Shown: positions 16,811 through 26,258, counted from the first letter of the stretch. The stretch: DNA of 64,000 nucleotides from Nocardioides ungokensis (GCF_013466985.1 NZ_CP059164.1:1931001-1995000), one strand, 5' to 3'. Program-made: numbers and translations. The notes: a model not told the origin generated them from the letters alone.

Positions 16811-18393
16811 ATGAATACGCAACACCGACAGATCGACCGCGCCCACTCGAGCCCGGCCGACAGGCCGGCGCGTCTGTCCGGCATGCTCGGACTGGCCGTC
16901 GTCGGCCTCGCAGCAGGCACACCAGGTGGGTCCACCGACCTCGGATGGGTCCCGACCGGCCAACCCCTGGCAGCCGGCGCCTTCGGCGCCGCCATCGTGG
17001 TGATCGGGGTCGGCACCCGCCAGCTGGTCGCGCGCCAGGCGGGCCACCGGGCCCGGGAGGACCGCAGACGGCGGGGCATCACCGGCTGGTTCCGCCGATC
17101 CGGCGGCCAGCCGACCGAGGCGGCCCCGCCCGTCTCCGGCTGCCCGGTCGCGCACGGCGCGCCACACGACCCGGGTCAGGGTGTCGGCCCGCTGCGCGGC
17201 CCCGCGCCCGGCAGGGACACCGCTCCCAGCGAGGTCGATCCGGCCGAGGCCGAGGACTTCCTGCGGATGTTCCACGCGGAGAACGCCGACGCCGGGCCGG
17301 TGGAGCCCCGGCTCGACGAGGTCCGGCGTGAGGTCGACGCGACCGGGACCTACCGGCACACCCCGGAGGAGCTGGCCTTCGGTGCCCGCGTGGCGTGGCG
17401 CAACAACGCCCGCTGCATCGGCCGGCTCTACTGGCGCAGCCTGCAGGTGCGTGACCTGCGCCACGTGTCCAGCGCCGCCGGAGTCGCCCAGCGTTGCTTC
17501 GAGCACCTCTGCGCGGCGTACAACGGCGGCAAGCTCCGCCCGATGATCAGCATCTTCGCTCCCGAGGCCCCCGGCCGGCCGGCACCCAGGATCTGGAACG
17601 AGCAGCTCATCCGGTACGCCGGCTACCCCCAGGCCGACGGATCCGTCCTCGGGGACCCGCGCTACCTGGACTTCACCCGCCAAATGATCCTGCGGGGATG
17701 GCCGCCGCCCGAGCCGCGCAGCGCCTTCGACGTGCTCCCGCTCGTCGTGGAGACGGCCGAGGAGGGTGCGCGGATGTTCCCCCTCCCCGACGAGGTGGTG
17801 CACGAGGTCGAGCTCCGTCACCCCGAGCTGGCCTGCTTCGACGACCTGGGCCTGCGCTGGCACGCGGTGCCGGTCATCAGCAACAGCCGGCTGGTCATCG
17901 GCGGAGTTTCCTACCCCGCGGCGCCGTTCAACGGGTGGTACATGGGCACCGAGATCGGGGCCCGCAACCTCGGCGACACGGTGCGCTACGACATGGTCCC
18001 GGTGGTGGCCGAGCGGATGGGGCTGGACACCTCGAACGAGTCGACGCTGTGGCGGGACCGGGCGCTGGTCGAGATCAACCGGGCGGTGCTGCACTCCTTC
18101 CGCACGAGCGGCGTGACGATCACCGACCACCACACCGAGTCCGACCGGTTCCTCACGCACCTGGAGAGGGAGGAGCGGGCGGGGCGCTCGTGCCCGACCG
18201 ACTGGAGCTGGATCGTTCCGCCCATGTCCGGTTCGCAGACCCCCGTCTTCCACCGCTACTACGACACGAGGAGCTGCTGCCGAACTTCCTCAACGACGAC
18301 GACGCCGCCCGGCGGGCGCTCGAGGAGTCGTCCGGCCGCCTTCGGGTAGTCAGTCGCAAGGGCGGGGGAGACGTCAGTCGTCCGACAGCCTGA
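16811..18393 (+). pseudogene. nos: Bacterial nitric oxide synthase oxygenase with N-terminal membrane extension (frameshift near 18268)
   Basis: From ATG 16811 (GAGGGAG upstream). Residues about 150-500 are a NOS oxygenase domain: heme-thiolate Cys202 in WRNNARCIGRLYW, FAPEAPGRPAPRIWNEQLIRYAGY, and substrate Glu381 in NGWYMGTEIGARNL, then the C-terminal WSWIVPPMSGSQTPVFHRYYD. The end EELLPNFLNDDDAARRALE is in another frame, so one base is missing near 18268. Unusually there are about 145 extra residues first: two hydrophobic stretches (about 24-40, 52-72), then a basic linker with a CPVAHG motif. Bacterial NOS normally has no membrane part. It makes NO from arginine using host reductases. Confidence 0.85.
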
Positions 18394-18884
18394 TCTCGAC
18401 CATCAGCTCGTCGGCGAGCCCCTCGACATCGAGCGCAGTCCGTCCGTGCTCGCGGTCGCCGGGGCGTTGGAGAACCGCGCGGGCTCGAAGAGCGTCCCGC
18501 CGGCCATCGGGGCTCGTGGACGTCGGTGCTGAGGTCCTCGATGCTGACGCCCGTGCGGCGAGCGATGCCGAGATCTCGGCCCACGATGCCCGGGTGGTCG
18601 GCCCCGAGCAGCTCGAGGTGCAGGCGCAGCGACTCACGCTCGGCGGCTGGTCCACCCGCTCGACGGCCACCTGGAGCCCCTGGGCGTCCAGCGCCGTGAG
18701 ATCGCGGCCAGCGCGTCGTACCGTCGTCCGGCACGGTCACCAGCACGATCCCGGCGCACTTGCCCGCCAGCCGCGACATCTGGCTGCGCTCCCAGCTCGC
18801 ACCGTGTGCGCTGATCGGCGCCGAGAGGGCTGAGACGAGACCGGGCCGGTCGTCGCCGACGACGGTGAGCACGAAGGTGGCCAT
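18374..18884 (-). pseudogene. ACT-domain protein resembling glycine cleavage repressor GcvR (several frameshifts)
   Basis: The start at ATG 18884 reads FVLTVVGDDRPGLVSALSAPI, a first ACT domain. Later pieces in different frames read ESLRLHLELLGADHPGIVGRD and GVSIEDLSTDVHE (second ACT domain), and the tail LADELMVEIRLSDD ends at 18374. At least three frame changes are needed. Two tandem ACT domains without a catalytic part match GcvR-like amino-acid sensors. Each segment is well preserved, so dense sequence error is likelier than long decay. Its end overlaps the convergent NOS gene by 20 bases. Confidence 0.65.
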
Positions 18885-19030
18885 TCCCGCAGGCTACGAG
18901 ACGCACGGCCGGGCGTCTCGCGCGCGAGGTGCTCAGTCGCGCCGGTCACATCCTGCGCTGGTTTGGAGGCGGCGCAGGCCGGGTATCTACGTCGTCGCGG
19001 GGTGACCACGAACGGACGCAAGGAGTCCCG

Positions 19031-19343
19031 GTGCAGAGCAGCCCACAAGACGAGTCGGTGGCAGCAGTGATCGCTGCCCTCACCCCCTTCACCTGGCGAA
19101 GCCTGCCGCGCGGCTGGTGGCGCGGCGGGTGGTCGCGGCCGCCGATCGCCACGAGCTCGTGTCATTGCTGGGGAGCGTTCCCGGCGCCGACGTCGGCCCC
19201 TGGGAGGGCCCGCCCCGTCTCGCCGACCCGGAAGACCGACGGGTGATCAACTGGTGGAGTTCCTCGAGGCCTTCACCTGGACCAAGCTGAGCCTGCCGCT
19301 GCTGTGCCACCACCTCGTCGCGGTGCACTACAACGCAGCCTGA
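19031..19343 (+). pseudogene. Short hypothetical protein, apparently frameshifted twice
   Basis: GTG 19031 follows AAGGAG at a good distance and opens QSSPQDESVAAVIAALTPF. Protein-like sequence then continues in a second frame (RLVARRVVAAADRHELVSLL, GADVGPWEGPPRLADPEDRR) and a third (QLVEFLEAFTWTKLSLPLLC, stop 19341-19343). The pieces make a plausible helical protein of about 104 residues. No known family; the reading across frames is inference. Confidence 0.45.
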
Positions 19344-19366
19344 GGCCGCCGCCGAGGGCGGCGGCC
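19344..19366 (+). terminator. Strong GC hairpin terminator
   Basis: GGCCGCCGCC-GAG-GGCGGCGGCC: a perfect 10-bp stem with a 3-base loop immediately after the stop of the short hypothetical gene. There is no U-tract. Confidence 0.7.
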
Positions 19367-19382
19367 GCTCTACGCTCCACCC

Positions 19383-20077
19383 GTGACCGCCCCGGACCTC
19401 GCTCTCGTCCGCGCGATCAGGACACCCTGGCCGCGACGGGCGATCCCGAGCGGGCGGTCGCGCAGCAGCGGTACATGAAGTCTGCGATGCCCTACCGGGG
19501 CATCACGTCGCCGGAGCTCACCGCGCTGCTCCGGCCCCTCCTCACCGGCTACGCCCCGGCGTCCCGGGCCGTGTGGGAGGCGACCGTCAGGACCCTGTGG
19601 GACGAGGCGACGCACCGCGAGGAGAGGTACGCCGCGCTGGCGCTCGCCAAGCACCGGACCGCCCGCGCGTGGCGGGACCCGGACCTGGTCCCGCTGATCG
19701 AGCACCTGGTCGTGACCGGAGCCTGGTGGGACCTCGTGGACGACGTGGCCGTGCACCTGGCCGGTGCGGTGCTCGCGCTGCACCCCGAGGAGATGACGCC
19801 GGTGGTGCGCGGCTGGGCCACCGGCGGCGACCTGTGGCTGCGGCGTACGGCGGTCATCTGCCAGCTCGGGCGGCGCGCCGCCACCGACCGCGACCTGATG
19901 CGGCACGCCATCGAGTCGAACGTCGACGACTCGTCGTTCTGGCTGCGCAAGGCCATCGGCTGGGCACTGCGCGACCTGGCCCGCACCGACCCGGACTGGG
20001 TCCGCGCCGAGGTGGCGCGCCTCGACGGGCGCATCTCGTCGCTGTCGCGGCGCGAGGCCCTCAAGCACCTGTCCTGA
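19383..20077 (+). pseudogene. AlkD-like DNA alkylation repair protein (one-base frameshift at 19421)
   Basis: GTG 19383 opens TAPDLALVRAIR; the frame then shifts at 19421, where one G appears to be missing, and continues DTLAATGDPERAVAQQRYMKS to the stop at 20077. The HEAT-like helical repeats and landmarks QQRYMKSAMPYRG, HLVVTGAWWDLVDDVA, DLWLRRTAVI and NVDDSSFWLRKAIGWALR identify the AlkC/AlkD-type glycosylase family, which removes bulky or cationic alkylated bases without base flipping. Only 12 codons precede the break. Confidence 0.85.
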
Positions 20078-20081
20078 CGCC

Positions 20082-20131
20082 GCTCACGGCCGTGAGAGCC
20101 CTCTCATCGCGGCCTCACGGGCCGCTCACGA
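20082..20131. promoter_or_regulatory. Operator-like CTCA direct repeats upstream of the His-rich secreted protein
   Basis: CTCA(T/C)-type units start at 20082, 20103, 20114 and 20125; the last three are exactly 11 bp apart, one helical turn, which is how OmpR-family dimers bind. An inverted GTGAGAG/CTCTCAT pair also lies at 20091-20107. A related array lies upstream of the sensor-kinase operon (23,069-23,097), so both are probably targets of the response regulator encoded between them. Confidence 0.5.
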
Positions 20132-20194
20132 GCGCTCGGCATCGTCTCTCTCGACAGCACACCGAGGGCCACGGCCCGGACGAGAGGACACACC

Positions 20195-20479
20195 ATGGAC
20201 AGGCTCATGACGATCGGGTCGCTGGCGGTCGCCGGCATCTTCACTGCAGGTCTGGTCGCGACGCAGGCACCGACCGCGTTCGCCCACGACGGCTCCGACC
20301 GGGGCGACGACACGTCGGCCGTGGTGCGCACGGTCGACGACCGCGGTCGTGACCATGCCGAGGACGGGCGGCACCACCACCGTCACGGGCACGACGACAA
20401 CGGCCGCCACCGCGGACACCACCACCGCCACGGCCACGACGACCGCGGACGGCACGGAGGCGACGACCGCCGCCGCTGA
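20195..20479 (+). CDS. Small secreted His/Asp/Arg-rich protein
   Basis: A 94-residue protein from ATG 20195 (GAGAGGA upstream). It has a signal peptide with an AFA-H cleavage site near residue 30, then a mature part dominated by His, Asp, Arg and Gly in repeats such as HHHRHGHDD. A metal-binding or envelope-buffering role is suggested by composition only. It lies opposite the response-regulator gene and under operator-like repeats shared with the kinase operon, so it is probably part of that regulon. Confidence 0.7.
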   Translation: MDRLMTIGSLAVAGIFTAGLVATQAPTAFAHDGSDRGDDTSAVVRTVDDRGRDHAEDGRHHHRHGHDDNGRHRGHHHRHGHDDRGRHGGDDRRR

Positions 20480-20488
20480 GCACGACCC

Positions 20489-20515
20489 ACCACCGGCCCC
20501 GCACCCCGCGGGGCC
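20489..20515. terminator. Bidirectional hairpin terminator
   Basis: ACCGGCCCCGC-(5 nt)-GCGGGGCCGGT: a perfect 11-bp stem between the convergent His-rich gene (ends 20479) and response-regulator gene (ends 20535). Confidence 0.8.
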
Positions 20516-20534
20516 GGTGTCGTGCGTGCCGGCC

Positions 20535-21203
20535 TCACAAGCTGAAGCGGTAGCCCATGCCCCGGACGGTCTCGATCGTGGGCGACCCGAACTTGCGCCG
20601 CAGGTAGCCGACGTAGACGTCGACCACGTTGGAGCCCGGGTCGAAGTCGAAGCCCCAGACCTGGTCGAGCAGCTGCTCCCGGGAGGCACCTGTCCGGCGT
20701 TGAGCATGAAGATCTCGGCGAGGGCGAACTCCCGCGCCGACAGGTCGACCTGCCTGCCGTCGACGGTGGCACGCCGGGTCCGCAGGTCGAGGTGCACCCC
20801 GCCGGCGGCAAGCGCCCCGTCGCGCGACCCGGGTCAGCCCCCCGGGCGAGCGCAGCCGCAGCCGGATCCGGGCCAGGAGCTCGGCGAAGCGGAACGGCTT
20901 GGGCACGTAGTCGTCGGCCCCGCCCTCGAGTGCCGAGACCGTGTCGGTGACCGAGTCACGCGCGGTCAGCACGATGACCGGCACGGCCGACCCCTGGGCC
21001 CGCAGCTTCTCGAGCACCTCGTAGCCGTCGATCCCCGGCAGGCCGATGTCGAGCACGACCAGGTCGTGGTTGCCGCTGAGTGCCTCGTCCAGGCCCGCGT
21101 GCCCGTCCGCCGCGACCGTCGCCACGTGGCCGTCGGCCCGCAGCCCCTTGGCCACGAACGACGCGATCCGCGGCTCGTCCTCGACGATCAGGATGCGGGC
21201 CAC
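20535..21203 (-). pseudogene. OmpR-family response regulator (two compensating frameshifts)
   Basis: The receiver domain is intact: ILIVEDEPRIASF, phospho-Asp in DLVVLDIGLPGIDGYEVL, VIVLTARDS and the KPF Lys. Near 20825 the frame shifts; GALAAGGVHLDLRTRRATVDG and LSAREFALAEIFMLNAGQ lie in another frame; near 20693 it shifts back to ASREQLLDQVWGFDFDPGSN and the winged-helix end TVRGMGYRF. Two indels in an otherwise perfect regulator strongly suggest sequence error. GTG 21203 has GAGGAG six bases upstream and overlaps the kinase end by 16 nt. Confidence 0.85.
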
Positions 21204-22693
21204 GGTGTCTCCTCGCTGCTGTCGGGGTCTGCGCCCGCTCCGGTCGCCGCCCCGGCGACGGGCAGGGTGATCACGAACGTCGCGCCGTGCGGCTCGGCGT
21301 CCTCGACGGCCACGGTGCCGGCGTGTGCCTCCACGATCGCAGTCACGATGGACAGCCCGAGGCCGAATCCCTCGTCTCCTTCGGGCACCCGGCCGCGCCC
21401 GAAGCGCTCGAAGATGTGGCGCCGGTCGGCGGCGGCCACGCCCGGCCCGGTGTCGCGGACCCAGATCCGGGCGGTGCCGGTGCCGTCGTACGACGACCCG
21501 ATCGCGACGACGGCCCCGGGCTCGGTGTGCTTCACGGCGTTGTCGGCGAGCTGGAGCACGGCCTGGGTGATCCGCTGCTCGTCGACGACGACCTTGACCT
21601 CGGCGATCCCGTCGAGGCGCCAGTCCCGGTCCCCGAGCCCGCGGGCCTTGACCACCAGGTCCTCGGTGAGCCGGGAGAGGTCGGCGGGCCGGGTCGTCAC
21701 GAAGTCGGGGCGGTCGCTCTTCGCGAGCAGGATCAGGTCGCCGACGAGGCGTGACATCCGGTCCACCTCCTCCAGCAGCAGCTCGCGGGTCTCCACCACG
21801 TCCTGCGGGCTGCCGCTGTCGAGGAGCTCGAGGTGTCCGCGCAGGACCGTCAGCGGGGTCTTCAGCTCGTGGCCCGCGTCGTCGAGGAACCGCCGCTGCC
21901 CGGCGAACGCCTCCTCGAGCCGGGCCAGCATCCCGTTGACGGTCCGGGTCAGTGCGGTGATGTCGTCGTTGCCGCGCACCGGGAGCCGCCGCGACAGGTC
22001 GGTCTCGCCGATCTCCTCCGTGGTCTCGCGGAGCGTGCGCAGCGGCGCGAGCAGGCGCCCGGACAGCCAGCCCGCGAACGCCGTGACCAGGAGCAGCGAG
22101 AGGAAGGCGACGATCGCGTAGGTTCGCATCGTCGCCATCAGGTCGGCTTGGGCCTTCTCGAGGTAGGTCACCACCACCAGCGCCCCGGTCGAGCGCGGGC
22201 TGCGCACCGTCTGGACCGTGACCAGCGCGTCGCCGTACGACGGCACCTGCACGTGCACGGTGCTGTTGCGGCCGACCAGGGGCGCGACCGTGTCACGGAA
22301 CTCCCGGCTGCCGAGGTAGGCCTCGTCGGTGCCGGAGGCGCTGACGTAGCGCGCCCTTCCGCCCAGCCACGCGACCAGGATCTCGTTCTCGTCGGGCACC
22401 CTGCTCGCCAGGAAGCCGCGCAGCAGCGGGGCCACGCCGGCGTACGGCCGCTGGGTGGCGGGGTCGACGCCCTCCGCCCGGAGCTTGGTGAGCTCGGCGA
22501 TCTCGTGGTCGACCTGGGCGTTCATCCGCTCGTCGATGCGCTGGGACTCGATGACGTACACGATCGCGCCCGCCGCGGTGAGCGTGACGAGCACGAGGAG
22601 GGCGACCGCGGCGGTGATCCGGGTGCGCACGGAGACGCCCGACCGTGCCGGTCGGGCGTCGGTGCGAGGGGTCGGTGCCTCAGCCGTGGCCAC
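21188..22693 (-). CDS. Two-component sensor histidine kinase
   Basis: About 501 residues from the likely GTG 22693 (GTG 22630 is an alternative). First membrane helix AAVALLVLVTLTAAGAIVYV; extracytoplasmic sensor region of roughly 130 residues; second helix near AIVAFLSLLLVTAFAGWL; HAMP; phospho-acceptor in FLDDAGHELKTPLTVLRGHL; ATPase motifs LQLADNAVKHTEPG, VRDTGPGV and GFGLGLSIV. It overlaps the response-regulator gene by 16 nt and begins inside the end of a small His/Gly-rich gene, so the three are one operon. The co-encoded His-rich exported proteins hint at a metal or envelope signal (inference). Confidence 0.85.
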   Translation of the reverse strand: MATAEAPTPRTDARPARSGVSVRTRITAAVALLVLVTLTAAGAIVYVIESQRIDERMNAQVDHEIAELTKLRAEGVDPATQRPYAGVAPLLRGFLASRVPDENEILVAWLGGRARYVSASGTDEAYLGSREFRDTVAPLVGRNSTVHVQVPSYGDALVTVQTVRSPRSTGALVVVTYLEKAQADLMATMRTYAIVAFLSLLLVTAFAGWLSGRLLAPLRTLRETTEEIGETDLSRRLPVRGNDDITALTRTVNGMLARLEEAFAGQRRFLDDAGHELKTPLTVLRGHLELLDSGSPQDVVETRELLLEEVDRMSRLVGDLILLAKSDRPDFVTTRPADLSRLTEDLVVKARGLGDRDWRLDGIAEVKVVVDEQRITQAVLQLADNAVKHTEPGAVVAIGSSYDGTGTARIWVRDTGPGVAAADRRHIFERFGRGRVPEGDEGFGLGLSIVTAIVEAHAGTVAVEDAEPHGATFVITLPVAGAATGAGADPDSSEETPWPAS

Positions 22694-23035
22694 CACCGCC
22701 GGAGTCGTCACTGCCGTGCCCGCCGCCGCTGGAGTCGTGCCCGCCGCCGGTGGAGCCGTGGCCGCCGTGCCCGCCGCGGTCACCCCGTGGTCGTCGCCGA
22801 GGTCGTGCACGCTGGGTGTCACCACCTCCGGCCTGCCGTGGTCGTCCGGGGTCGACCGGGCTGAGGGGCTGGGCCGGACATCGGGCGACGCGGAGCGGGT
22901 GGGGGAGTCGCGGATCACGATCGTGTCGTGGGGGCGCGGGTCGTCGGCCCCGACCGCGGCCAGGGACCCGGCGACGTACGCCCCAGCGGGAGCACGAGGC
23001 CGAGTGCGATCAGGGTCTTCACCAGCGCATTCATG
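22680..23035 (-). pseudogene. Small exported Gly/His/Ser-rich protein (frameshifted), first gene of the two-component operon
   Basis: ATG 23035 opens MNALVKTLIALGLVLPLG, a signal peptide; a G is apparently missing near 22988, after which AYVAGSLAAVGADDP and DTIVIRDSPTRSASP continue in another frame. A later frame gives a tail rich in GGGH and DSSGGGHGSDDS, ending TGA 22680-22682. Two frame changes are thus needed. Composition parallels the His-rich protein at 20195, and both lie next to similar operator-like repeats. Confidence 0.6.
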
Positions 23036-23068
23036 GCGCTCACGATCCTGCCCCATCGTGGGGGTCGC

Positions 23069-23097
23069 GTGAGACGACGATGAGAGGACTCTCATCG
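23069..23097. promoter_or_regulatory. Operator-like repeats upstream of the two-component operon
   Basis: GTGAGACGACG (23069) is followed exactly 11 bp later by ATGAGAGGACT (23080), and ATGAGAG-GA-CTCTCAT forms a perfect palindrome at 23080-23095. The motif is the complement of the CTCA repeats at 20,082-20,131. Its position about 35 bases upstream of ATG 23035 suggests autoregulation. Confidence 0.5.
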
Positions 23098-23191
23098 AGA
23101 TGGGGTGTCGAGCCGGTGGCCGGGCTCGAGCCAACCGCCGGCCCACCTCACGCTGACTAGAGTGGCGCACGTCACGACCCAGGAGGTGGGG

Positions 23192-24742
23192 ATGTTCGTC
23201 CCGTTCAGCGTTTCCGACTTCATCGACCGCGCCGTCCAGGTGTACGGCGACCGCGTGGGTGTGGTCGACGAGCCCATGCAGCCGGCCCCGCCGCTCGGCG
23301 GCGGCGAGCTGACGTACGCCCGGATCGGCGAGCTCGCGCGGCGCCAGGCCGCCCGTCTCGACGAGCTCGGCATCGGCGTCGGTGACCGCGTCGCGATCGT
23401 GAGCCACAACAGCGCCCGGCTGCTGACGTCGTTCTTCGGGGTCACCGGCTTCGGGCGGGTGCTGGTGCCGGTCAACTTCCGGCTGCGCCCCGACGAGGTC
23501 CGCTACATCGTCCAGCACTCCGGAGCCCGGGTGCTGCTGGTGGACCCCGAGCTCGACGAGGAGCTCGCGGACGTCACCGCCGAGCACCGCTTCGTGCTCG
23601 GGAACGACGACGACCTCTTCGCCCCGGAGGGCAGCGAGCCGCGACCGTGGGAACCGGACGAGAACGCGACCGCGTGCATCAACTACACCTCCGGCACGAC
23701 CGCCCGGCCGAAGGGCGTGCAGATCACGCACCGCAACATCTGGGTCAACGCGGTCACCTTCGGGCTGCACACCGCAGTCACCGACCGCGACGTCTACCTC
23801 CACACGCTGCCGATGTTCCACGCCAACGGCTGGGGGATGCCGTTCACGATGACCGGCCTCGGTGCCAAGCAGGTGGTGATCCGCAAGATCGACGGCGCCG
23901 AGATCCTGCGCCGCGTCGAGCAGCACGGCGTCACGGTCATGTGCGCCGCTCCCGCGGTGGCGGCCGCCGTGCTCGAGGCCGCCCAGGACTGGGAGGGCGA
24001 GATCCCCGGCCGTGACCGGGTCCGGATCATCATGGCGGGCGCGCCGCCGCCGACCAAGACGGTCGCCCGGGTCGAGGAGGAGCTGGGCTGGGAGTTCATC
24101 CAGATCTACGGCCTCACCGAGACCTCCCCGCTGCTCACCGTCAACCGCAGCCGGGCCGAGTGGGACGGCCTCTCCACCGAGGAGCGAGCCGCGAAGCTGA
24201 CCCGCGCCGGGGTCCCGGCGCTCGGCGTACGCCTCGACATCGGGGGTCCCGGGGAGCACGAGGGGGAGGTGCTGGCGCGCTCCAACGTGGTGCTCGAGGG
24301 TTACTGGGACCAGCCGGAGGAGACGGCGCGGGCGCTGGAGGACGGCTGGTTCCACACCGGCGACGGCGGTGTCATCGGCGACGACGGCTACCTGACGATC
24401 AGCGACCGCAAGAAGGACGTGATCATCACCGGCGGCGAGAACGTATCGTCCATCGAGGTCGAGGACGTGCTCTTCTCCCACCCCGACGTCGCCGAGGTCG
24501 CGGTCATCGGCGTGCCCAGTGAGAAGTGGGGCGAGACCATCAAGGCGCTCGTCGTGCTCGCGGACGGCTCCCAGGTCACCGAGGCCGAGCTGATCGCGTG
24601 GTGCAAGCAGAAGGCCGCGGGCTACAAGGCCCCGACGTCGATCGAGTTCCGCGAGGTGCTGGCGCGCACGGCCACCGGGAAGCTGCAGAAGTTCAAGCTG
24701 CGCGCGCCCTACTGGGAGGGCCGCGACCGCCAGGTGAACTAG
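23192..24742 (+). CDS. Acyl-CoA synthetase (AMP-dependent, ANL superfamily)
   Basis: A 516-residue enzyme from ATG 23192, with AGGAGG five bases upstream. ANL motifs: INYTSGTTARPKGVQITHRN (A3), IYGLTETSPLL (A5), FHTGDGGVIGDDGYLTISDRKKDVI (A7/A8) and the acyl-AMP Lys in TATGKLQKFKLR (A10). It forms acyl-AMP and then acyl-CoA. The FADD-like pattern suggests a medium- or long-chain fatty acid or an aromatic/branched acid; the substrate is not decided by sequence. It is divergent from the two-component operon; its last 4 bases overlap the convergent mhuD-like gene. Confidence 0.88.
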   Translation: MFVPFSVSDFIDRAVQVYGDRVGVVDEPMQPAPPLGGGELTYARIGELARRQAARLDELGIGVGDRVAIVSHNSARLLTSFFGVTGFGRVLVPVNFRLRPDEVRYIVQHSGARVLLVDPELDEELADVTAEHRFVLGNDDDLFAPEGSEPRPWEPDENATACINYTSGTTARPKGVQITHRNIWVNAVTFGLHTAVTDRDVYLHTLPMFHANGWGMPFTMTGLGAKQVVIRKIDGAEILRRVEQHGVTVMCAAPAVAAAVLEAAQDWEGEIPGRDRVRIIMAGAPPPTKTVARVEEELGWEFIQIYGLTETSPLLTVNRSRAEWDGLSTEERAAKLTRAGVPALGVRLDIGGPGEHEGEVLARSNVVLEGYWDQPEETARALEDGWFHTGDGGVIGDDGYLTISDRKKDVIITGGENVSSIEVEDVLFSHPDVAEVAVIGVPSEKWGETIKALVVLADGSQVTEAELIAWCKQKAAGYKAPTSIEFREVLARTATGKLQKFKLRAPYWEGRDRQVN

Positions 24743-25047
24743 CCGCCGGGCTTCACGTCGAGGACCACCTCGAACTCCAGCAGGTCCGCGCCCGAGGCGA
24801 CCGGCTTCGTCCCCTCGCCTGCGTGGGCCTGCCTGGCGTCGCCGTCGCGCCAGGCGGCGAAGGACTCCTCGTCGGCCCAGTGGGTGACCACGAAGTAGCG
24901 GTCCTCGCCCTTGACCGGGCGGAGCAGCTGGAAACCCAGGAAGCCGCTGGCGCCGTCGACGGTGTGGGCGCGGGCCGAGAAGCGTCGTTCCAGCTCCTCG
25001 TGGGCCTGCGGTGGGACGGAGATGGCGTTGATCTTCACGACGGACAT
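24739..25047 (-). CDS. mhuD: MhuD-like heme-degrading monooxygenase (ABM fold)
   Basis: A 102-residue antibiotic-biosynthesis-monooxygenase-fold protein. The residues used by Mycobacterium MhuD fall at the same positions: Asn7, Trp66 and His75 (HWADEESFAAWRDGDARQAH). GFLGFQLLRPVKGEDRYFVVTHW is the family core. MhuD dimers open heme to release iron, forming mycobilin. No heme importer genes are adjacent. The assignment rests on conserved catalytic positions; a generic ABM protein is the alternative. Confidence 0.82.
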   Translation of the reverse strand: MSVVKINAISVPPQAHEELERRFSARAHTVDGASGFLGFQLLRPVKGEDRYFVVTHWADEESFAAWRDGDARQAHAGEGTKPVASGADLLEFEVVLDVKPGG

Positions 25048-25103
25048 GCCTCGACCCTAGATCGCCCGCCCACAGGCGACGGGTCGGCGATAGCCTCGCC
25101 GGC

Positions 25104-26235
25104 ATGCCCACGCTCAGCGACCTCGTCGACCTGCTCCACGGGTGGTACCCGCCTGCCACGGCGGACGGGTGGGATGCCGTCGGGCTGGTGTACGGCGACC
25201 CTGCGGCCAACGTGGGCAAGGTGATGTTCGCGGTCGACCCGGCCCCAGAGGTGGCCCACGAGGCGGCGGAGTGGGGCGCCGACCTGCTCGTCGTGCACCA
25301 TCCGCTCTTCCTCAAGCCGGTGCACGGCTTCGCGGCGACCGCCCCCAAGGGCCGCACCCTGGCCACGCTCGCCGGAGCCGGCTGTGCCCTGCTCACGGCC
25401 CACACGAACGCCGACCGGGCCGTCGGCGGGGGTGTCCGAGGCCCTCGCCACCGCCCTCGGCCTGACCGGGCTGGCGCCGCTGGTGGCCGGCTGGGACGGC
25501 CCCGTGACAAGCTGACCGTCTACGTGCCGGTGCCGGAGGCCGACGGGTCCGCGGGGCGCTCGCCGAGGCCGGGGCCGGACGGATCGGTGACTACGACCAG
25601 GCCTCCTTCTCGACGCCGGGGGGAGGGGCGCTTCCGACCGCTGGCGGGCTCGTCGCCGACGATCGGCTCGGTGGGCACGCCGAGGTCGTCGCGGAGGTCC
25701 GGGTCGAGGTGGTGCTGCCGCGAGGTCGTCGTACGCCCGTCGTGGCGGCGATGATGGCCGCCCACCCCTACGAGGAACCGGCGTACGACCTCGTCGAGCT
25801 CGCCGACCCCGGGACGGCGGCGACCGGGGCCGGACGGATCGGCAGCGTCGCGGACACCACGCTGCGGGGCTTCGCGGAGACGGTCGCGGCGGCCCTGCCC
25901 GCCACCGCCCACGGCGTGCGGGTGTCCGGCGACCCCGACCGTGTCGTACGCCGGGTCGCGGTGTGTGGGGGAGCCGGCGACTTCCTGCTCGACACGGTGC
26001 TGCGCAGCGACGCGGACGTCTACGGACCAGCGACCTGCGCCACCACCCGGCAGCGGAGTTCCTCGAGAAGGACGGGCCCGCGCTGGTCGACGTGGCGCAC
26101 TGGGCCGCCGAGTGGACCTGGCTGCCGGTGGTCCGGGCACGCGTCGCCGAGGCGCTGGGCGATACGGTGGAGACCCTGGTGAGCACCCGCTGCACCGACC
26201 CCTGGACCTTCCGTCCCGAGCCGTCCCGGACCTGA
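25104..26235 (+). pseudogene. Nif3-like dinuclear metal centre protein (multiple frameshifts)
   Basis: ATG 25104 starts a typical Nif3/YbgI protein: DGWDAVGLVYGDP, ADLLVVHHPLFLKP (metal His pair) and LLTAHTNAD. Frame changes then occur near 25430, 25500, 25560-25700 and 26030, with conserved pieces in turn: ATALGLTGLAPLVAGWDG, LTVYVPVP, AAMMAAHPYEEPAYDLVEL, VAVCGGAGDFLLDTVL, HHPAAEFLEKDGPALVDVAHW, ending TFRPEPSRT. It is the first gene of the conserved actinobacterial Nif3-CdsZ-RNase H block, an essentially universal gene, so the damage is almost certainly consensus error. Confidence 0.8.
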
Positions 26236-26258
26236 GCGTCACGACCGAGGAGCCCACG

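Noticed and set aside
21188..25510. A single very long antisense open frame on the minus strand (about 1440 codons)
   Set aside because: Only its 3' third is the sensor kinase. The rest is the complement of the acyl-CoA synthetase in a GC-skewed frame with no domains; high GC makes such frames common. The same reasoning removes long antisense frames at 52,432-55,677, 60,457-62,613 and 34,271-36,385.
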